Below, piece by piece: positions 7,277-11,389 of a DNA stretch of 11,389 nucleotides. The stretch lies in contig CALNCC010000005.1 in assembly GCA_937875275.1 (NCBI GenBank), forward strand, positions 1-11,389, in the 5' to 3' direction. Position numbers and translations under genes: made by a program. Positions within the stretch are counted from its first letter, which is position 1; the number at the start of each line of letters is the position of its first letter. The DNA is from an uncultured Dysgonomonas sp. GTDB taxonomy: Bacteria; Bacteroidota; Bacteroidia; Bacteroidales; Dysgonomonadaceae. The notes beneath the pieces are model-generated. The model saw only the letters and a list, made by a program, of their open reading frames with translations, was not told the origin of the DNA and did not search any database.

Positions 7277-9508
7277 ATGGAGGCATACAAAGACTTTAAA
7301 GGTAAAAAGTGGCAAGAGAAAATTGATGTAACCAATTTTATTCTTGAGAATTATACAGAATATACGGGCAATGAAGATTTTCTTGCAGGCCCTACCAAAG
7401 GAACAACGCAGCTATGGAACAAGCTGAGCGAAATGTTCGAAGGAGAAAAAGCAAAAGGTGTTTATGACGCAGAAACTAAAATCCCTTCGCAAATCGACGC
7501 ATACGGAGCCGGATACATAGACAAAGACCTTGAAAAAATTGTAGGTGTACAAACCGACAAACCCCTTAAGCGTGGTATTTTCCCTAACGGAGGACTTCGT
7601 ATGGTGCAGCAAAGTCTCGAAGAATACGGATACAAATTAGACGAAAACACAACAGAAATATTTACAAAATATCGCAAAACACACAACGAAGGTGTTTTTG
7701 CAGCATACACAGACAGTATCCGTCGTGCACGAAGCAACGGCTTGTTGACAGGTCTTCCTGATGCTTACGGACGTGGACGCATCATCGGAGACTACCGTCG
7801 TGTTGCCCTATATGGTATCGACCGATTGATAGTAGAACGCCAAAAACGTTTCAAAGAGTGTGATCCGATTGTGATGTCGGACGAATTGATCCGCCTTCGC
7901 GAAGAGCTGAGCATGCAAATACAAGCATTGAAGGCTCTTAAGAATATGGCTTCTGCCTACGGATTCGATATTTCTCAACCGGCAAAGAATGCACAAGAAG
8001 CTATCCAATGGACATACTTCGGCTATCTTGGAGCTATCAAAGACCAGAACGGAGCCGCAATGAGTCTTGGGCGAGTAACATCGTTCCTCGATATTTATAT
8101 CGAACGCGACTTGAACGCTGGCTTGATTACAGAAGAGCAAGCACAGGAAATGATCGACCATTTCGTGATGAAATTGCGTATTGTTCGCTTCCTTCGCACA
8201 AATGAATATAACGAACTATTCTCGGGCGACCCGGTATGGGTTACCGAATCGATAGGTGGTATGACCAACCAAGGACGTTCGATGGTTACAAAGAACAGTT
8301 TCCGTATGTTGCATACGCTATACAACTTAGGCCCTTCGCCTGAGCCAAATCTGACCGTTCTTTGGAGTGAGCGTTTACCTGAAAGCTGGAAGAAATATTG
8401 TGCAAAAGTGTCTATCGACACATCTTCGCTACAATATGAGAATGACGACTTGATGCGTCCGCAACTTGGTGATGACTATGGTATCGCTTGTTGTGTGTCT
8501 CCGATGAGAATCGGACATCAAATGCAATTCTTCGGTGCACGTGCAAACCTGCCTAAGGCACTTCTTTACACTATAAATGGAGGTAAAGACGAAAAATCGA
8601 AAGTTCAGGTATTACCAAGACACTGGGTTGAAAAAGTGTCGGGAGAATATCTTGAATTTGACGAAGTATGGGAAAAGTTTGACCGTACATTAGACTGGGT
8701 TGCCGAAACTTATGTGAAAGCATTGAATATTATTCACTATATGCACGACAAATATTCGTACGAAGCATTGGAAATGGCTTTGCATGATGTTGATATTGTG
8801 CGCACACAAGCCTTTGGCGTATCGGGACTTTCTATTATTGCCGACTCGTTTGCAGCCATAAAAGGCGGAAAGGTACGTATCATAAGAGATGCCGACGGAG
8901 ATGCTGTTGACTATGTATTGGAAGGTGATTATGTTCCTTTCGGAAACAATGATGACGAAACAGACCAACTTGCTGTGGAGATCGTAGAGAAATTCATGAA
9001 CAAGATACGTAAACGTAAAATGTATAAAGGAGCGATACCTACACAGTCGGTATTGACTATTACATCTAACGTTGTGTATGGTAAGAAAACAGGAAACACG
9101 CCTGACGGTCGTCGCGATGGAACTCCGTTTGCTCCGGGTGCTAATCCTATGCACGGGCGCGACACGAAAGGTGCTGTGGCATCATTGTCGTCTGTTGCTA
9201 AACTTCCGTTCGAGCATGCGAATGATGGTATATCTTATACATTCGCTATCACTCCTGCGACATTGGGCAAGAGCGAAAACGAAAAAGCAACAAACCTATC
9301 GGGCTTGCTTGACGGTTATTTCGGCAAAACAGGACATCACTTGAATGTTAATGTATTCAACCGCGAGTTGCTTGTTGATGCAATGGAGCATCCTGAAAAA
9401 TATCCACAGTTGACTATCCGTGTATCGGGATATGCAGTTAACTTCGTGAAGTTGACTAAAGAACAACAAATGGATGTAATCAGCCGTACGATTACTACAA
9501 GTTTCTAA
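7277..9508 (+). CDS. pflB: Pyruvate formate-lyase (formate C-acetyltransferase)
   Basis: Cytoplasmic glycyl-radical enzyme that converts pyruvate and CoA to acetyl-CoA and formate without oxygen, a central step of mixed-acid fermentation. With the start at 7277 it has 743 residues, usual for Bacteroidales PFL. The catalytic Cys pair lies in GIACCVSPMRIG (Cys405-Cys406), followed by QMQFFGARANLPKALLY, very close to E. coli PFL. The glycyl-radical loop is RVSGYAV near the C-terminus (radical Gly718, 25 residues from the end). Both diagnostic sites argue for true PFL rather than a diol dehydratase or choline lyase. The in-frame ATG at 7223 would add 18 residues unlike PFL and lies within the promoter, so it is rejected. 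The activase gene pflA follows 74 bases downstream, with a terminator-like hairpin between. Confidence 0.98.
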   Translation: MEAYKDFKGKKWQEKIDVTNFILENYTEYTGNEDFLAGPTKGTTQLWNKLSEMFEGEKAKGVYDAETKIPSQIDAYGAGYIDKDLEKIVGVQTDKPLKRGIFPNGGLRMVQQSLEEYGYKLDENTTEIFTKYRKTHNEGVFAAYTDSIRRARSNGLLTGLPDAYGRGRIIGDYRRVALYGIDRLIVERQKRFKECDPIVMSDELIRLREELSMQIQALKALKNMASAYGFDISQPAKNAQEAIQWTYFGYLGAIKDQNGAAMSLGRVTSFLDIYIERDLNAGLITEEQAQEMIDHFVMKLRIVRFLRTNEYNELFSGDPVWVTESIGGMTNQGRSMVTKNSFRMLHTLYNLGPSPEPNLTVLWSERLPESWKKYCAKVSIDTSSLQYENDDLMRPQLGDDYGIACCVSPMRIGHQMQFFGARANLPKALLYTINGGKDEKSKVQVLPRHWVEKVSGEYLEFDEVWEKFDRTLDWVAETYVKALNIIHYMHDKYSYEALEMALHDVDIVRTQAFGVSGLSIIADSFAAIKGGKVRIIRDADGDAVDYVLEGDYVPFGNNDDETDQLAVEIVEKFMNKIRKRKMYKGAIPTQSVLTITSNVVYGKKTGNTPDGRRDGTPFAPGANPMHGRDTKGAVASLSSVAKLPFEHANDGISYTFAITPATLGKSENEKATNLSGLLDGYFGKTGHHLNVNVFNRELLVDAMEHPEKYPQLTIRVSGYAVNFVKLTKEQQMDVISRTITTSF

Positions 9509-9529
9509 ACACAGATATTATAATAAGAT

Positions 9530-9569
9530 CGGCAGGAGACGGGGAAACTTATCTTCTGCCGTATTTTTT
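9530..9569 (+). terminator. Intrinsic terminator between pflB and pflA
   Basis: Arms 9530-9539 and 9552-9561 make a 10-bp stem starting CGGCAG/CTGCCG with one G-U pair and a 12-base loop, followed by TA and six Ts (9564-9569). It begins 21 bases after the pflB stop and ends 13 bases before the pflA ATG. It should end much of the pflB transcript and may also protect its 3' end. pflA would then be reached by read-through. Confidence 0.85.
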
Positions 9570-9582
9570 ATTCGGAGCAGAG

Positions 9583-10305
9583 ATGACAACAGGATATATC
9601 CACTCATTCGAGACATTCGGGACAAAAGACGGGCCGGGCATTCGCTTCGTCCTTTTCATGCAAGGTTGCCCCTTGCGCTGTCTTTATTGTCATAATCCCG
9701 ATACTTGGAAAATAAATGATGCGAAATATAACCTGACTGCTGATGAGGTTTTTTACGAAATAGAGAAAGTAAAGACCTTCGTAAAAGGAGGCATCACAGT
9801 TTCGGGCGGAGAGCCTTTCTTACAACCCGATTTCCTTTTAGAGCTTTTCGCTCGTTGCAAAGATGCCGGCATTCACACTGCGGTGGACACATGTGGCTAT
9901 ATACTCAACGACAAGATAAAGCAAGTACTGAATCTGACAGACCTGGTGCTATTGGATATAAAACACATAGACCCAATCAAATACAAGGAGCTAACGAGTA
10001 GAGAATTAGCCCCCACTCTTCGCTTTACAGAGTATCTGAACGAGATAGACAAGCCCGTTTGGTTGCGCTATGTTCTTGTACCCGGATATTCGGACGATGA
10101 GGCAGATTTGCACAATTGGGCGAAATATGCTTCACAGTTCCACAATATAGAACGTATAGATATCCTTCCGTTCCATCAGATGGCTACCCACAAATGGGAT
10201 CAGATGCAATTGGAATATAAATTGAAAGACACCCCTCAGCCGACAAACGCTGATGTAGAGAAAGCCGAAGCTATCTTTGCAACCTATTTCCCCCATCTTT
10301 TCTAA
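9583..10305 (+). CDS. pflA: Pyruvate formate-lyase activating enzyme (radical SAM)
   Basis: Uses a 4Fe-4S cluster and S-adenosylmethionine to abstract hydrogen from the PflB glycine and so create the catalytic radical. The 240-residue length is typical. The radical-SAM cluster motif CX3CX2C is in GCPLRCLYC (Cys29, Cys33, Cys36), the SAM-binding GGE in VSGGEPF (73-79), and further family motifs are DTCGY (102-106), LLDIKHID (123-130) and LRYVLVPGYSDD (161-172). There is no extra ferredoxin-type cluster insert, which fits PFL activase rather than activases of other glycyl-radical enzymes. The ATG is preceded by GGAG five bases upstream, one of the few Shine-Dalgarno-like sites here. Its position just after pflB fixes the partner. 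No promoter of its own is evident. Confidence 0.97.
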   Translation: MTTGYIHSFETFGTKDGPGIRFVLFMQGCPLRCLYCHNPDTWKINDAKYNLTADEVFYEIEKVKTFVKGGITVSGGEPFLQPDFLLELFARCKDAGIHTAVDTCGYILNDKIKQVLNLTDLVLLDIKHIDPIKYKELTSRELAPTLRFTEYLNEIDKPVWLRYVLVPGYSDDEADLHNWAKYASQFHNIERIDILPFHQMATHKWDQMQLEYKLKDTPQPTNADVEKAEAIFATYFPHLF

Positions 10306-10326
10306 GCATTTCAGGATACTGATAAA

Positions 10327-10342
10327 TATGCTGTAAAGCATA
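10327..10342. other. Small hairpin after pflA
   Basis: TATGCT-GTAA-AGCATA forms a perfect 6-bp stem closed by a GNRA-type tetraloop, 22 bases after the pflA stop. It is not followed by a T-run on the + strand, so it is at best a weak terminator or a 3'-end stabiliser of the pfl transcript. Confidence 0.4.
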
Positions 10343-10358
10343 CTTAACAAAAATTTGC

Positions 10359-10378
10359 ACTCACATATTATGGTGGGT
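10359..10378. promoter_or_regulatory. Imperfect inverted repeat upstream of the IclR gene
   Basis: ACTCAC and GGGT-ending GTGGGT form six-base arms with five matching positions, separated by eight bases. It sits just upstream of the probable -7 element of the IclR gene, so it might be a regulator-binding site. The match is short and could be chance. Confidence 0.25.
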
Positions 10379-10390
10379 AGTAGATTCTTA

Positions 10391-10398
10391 TATCTTTA
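10391..10398 (+). promoter_or_regulatory. Possible -7 element of the IclR gene promoter
   Basis: TATCTTTA matches seven of eight positions of TAnnTTTG and lies 27 bases before the IclR ATG. The -33 position (10368-10371) reads TTAT, a poor match to TTTG, so the promoter may be weak or need an activator. Confidence 0.45.
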
Positions 10399-10404
10399 GT
10401 AGAA

Positions 10405-10425
10405 ATGTGAAACAATATTTCATAT
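10405..10425. promoter_or_regulatory. Candidate IclR-family operator at the regulator's own start
   Basis: A 15-base perfect inverted repeat TGAAA-N5-TTTCA (10408-10422), extending to eight-base arms with one mismatch (10405-10425), directly abuts the ATG of the IclR gene. Known IclR-family sites are short palindromes, and those of KdgR contain TGAAA and TTTCA half-sites, so this fits in form. It would cover the expected transcription start and leader, as for autorepression. Binding is inferred only. Confidence 0.5.
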
Positions 10426-11244
10426 ATGGAAAACGTGATTTCAAATACGGAAAAAACAGAGGAGAGTTATAAAGTTCCGAATCTCGAAAAAGGGATTGGC
10501 ATTTTAGAATATCTCTCAAACTACTCGGAGGGAAAGTCGTTGCAAGACATAAAGAAGTCCTTAGATATTTCCCAGACGACAACGTATCGCATATTAAATA
10601 CGCTGGTTCGTATGGAATATTTGATCTACAATGACGATACGAAACGATATCGTTTGTCTCATAAGCTGCTTTGTCTCGGATATCGCACGCTGAATGAGCA
10701 CAATATGATGGAAGCTGTTTTGCCGCGTTTACGCGAATTGCGAGACTTGGTAGAGGAGACAGCATGTTTTGGCGTATTGGGTGAGAAGAAAGGAATATTT
10801 ATCGAACAAGCTCAAGGCAATCACGCATTTCGTTTCGTCTTATCGCACGGCAAACCATTCGAACTCCATTGTTCCGCTCCGGGGAAAGCGATAATGGCTT
10901 TCTTGCCCAACGTATCTTGTCGGCGATATTTGTCGTATATGACTTATCCGAAATTTAATGAAAGAACAATTCTCACCGAAGCGGATTATCTCAAAGAACT
11001 TGATAAAGTTCGTGAATGCGGATATGCATTAGACAATGAGGAGGAACTGAATGGCGTAATCTGTATAGGTGCACCGATATTCAATTTCACAGGTTATCCC
11101 TGTGGCGCAATATGGATATCAGGCCCCAAAGACCGCCTGCCTAAAGAGTCAATCGCTGCATCGGCGATTCATATCAAGCGAATAGCGTTACAGATTTCTA
11201 CAGAGTTGGGTTATTCTCGAAAAGATAATAAAATTCTATCATGA
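10426..11244 (+). CDS. IclR-family transcriptional regulator
   Basis: A 272-residue DNA-binding regulator of the IclR family, whose members usually sense small organic acids or sugar-acid intermediates. After a polar N-terminal tail of about 16 residues comes the winged helix-turn-helix (about 17-78): LEKGIGILEYL, then the recognition region SLDISQTTTYRILNTLV and a wing ending in KRYRLS. The effector-binding domain (about 90-265) shows the family landmarks SAPGKAIMAFLP (about 150-161) and GYALDNEEELNGVICIGAPIF followed by GAIWISGP. Its ligand cannot be told from the sequence. A palindrome abutting the start suggests autoregulation. The stop overlaps the start of the next gene by ATGA, pointing to that downstream gene, rather than pflBA, as the likely target set. 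No sign of truncation. Confidence 0.95.
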   Translation: MENVISNTEKTEESYKVPNLEKGIGILEYLSNYSEGKSLQDIKKSLDISQTTTYRILNTLVRMEYLIYNDDTKRYRLSHKLLCLGYRTLNEHNMMEAVLPRLRELRDLVEETACFGVLGEKKGIFIEQAQGNHAFRFVLSHGKPFELHCSAPGKAIMAFLPNVSCRRYLSYMTYPKFNERTILTEADYLKELDKVRECGYALDNEEELNGVICIGAPIFNFTGYPCGAIWISGPKDRLPKESIAASAIHIKRIALQISTELGYSRKDNKILS

Positions 11245-11389
11245 AGATATTATATAAAATAGCATTGATCTGTTTTGCCTGTTTTGCCGTTCTCGCATCG
11301 GCTGATGCCGGCAAGCCGTTCTATTCTACCGAAATAGCAGTAACCGCCAAAGGCGAAATTCTCCTTTCGCAGAAAGGGTCGAAAGCAAT
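11241..11389 (+). CDS. Exported protein, 5' part only (possible beta-propeller)
   Basis: An open frame starts at ATG 11241, overlapping the IclR stop (ATGA), and runs off the window after 49 codons. The first about 23 residues form a Sec signal peptide: MKILYK, a hydrophobic core (ALICFACFAVL) and an ASADA cleavage-type end. There is no lipobox, because the Cys residues sit inside the hydrophobic core. The start of the mature part, PFYSTEIAVTAKGEILLSQKG, has the look of the first blade of a beta-propeller of the YncE/YVTN or NHL kind, but only about 25 mature residues are visible, so that is a guess. The overlap suggests translational coupling with the regulator gene. Confidence 0.75.
   Translation, partial: MKILYKIALICFACFAVLASADAGKPFYSTEIAVTAKGEILLSQKGSKA

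Noticed and set aside
1..11389. CRISPR arrays, insertion sequences, phage genes, tRNA or rRNA genes, defence or toxin systems
   Set aside because: Nothing of the kind was seen: no regularly spaced repeats, transposase or integrase motifs, cloverleaf structures or defence-type proteins; all long frames belong to known families.

Overview
The window looks like ordinary chromosomal DNA from an anaerobic or fermentative member of the Bacteroidota, most likely the order Bacteroidales. Four things point there. The protein sequences have a Bacteroidales character. Several genes are preceded by the Bacteroidetes-type promoter (TTTG, about 19 bases, TAnnTTTG). Most starts lack a Shine-Dalgarno sequence. 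An Omp85-family protein carries a lipobox, which is the TamL type known from this phylum. Genus cannot be fixed from this stretch.

Left part (1-3350): the 3' end of a metallo-beta-lactamase-fold hydrolase of the YycJ/WalJ type is followed closely by ung (uracil-DNA glycosylase) on the + strand. Convergent to them, on the - strand, is a complete pnp (polynucleotide phosphorylase) with its own intrinsic terminator. These are housekeeping genes of DNA repair and RNA turnover.

Middle (3351-7030): a 394-base divergent intergenic region separates pnp from tamL, an outer-membrane Omp85 lipoprotein with a clear promoter. A D-2-hydroxyacid dehydrogenase follows 25 bases after tamL and is probably cotranscribed.

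Right part (7031-11389): pflB has a textbook Bacteroidetes promoter and an upstream 16-base palindrome. It encodes pyruvate formate-lyase with intact Cys-Cys and glycyl-radical sites. A strong intrinsic terminator lies in the short gap before pflA, which encodes the radical-SAM activase that makes PflB active. Next comes an IclR-family regulator with a palindrome at its start that is a good candidate for its own operator. Its stop codon overlaps (ATGA) the start of a secreted protein cut by the window end.

No mobile element, CRISPR array, RNA gene or phage gene was found. I do not see a previously undescribed system. The observations worth a second look are regulatory: the terminator inside pflBA, the palindromes before pflB and the IclR gene, and the coupled IclR/secreted-protein pair.
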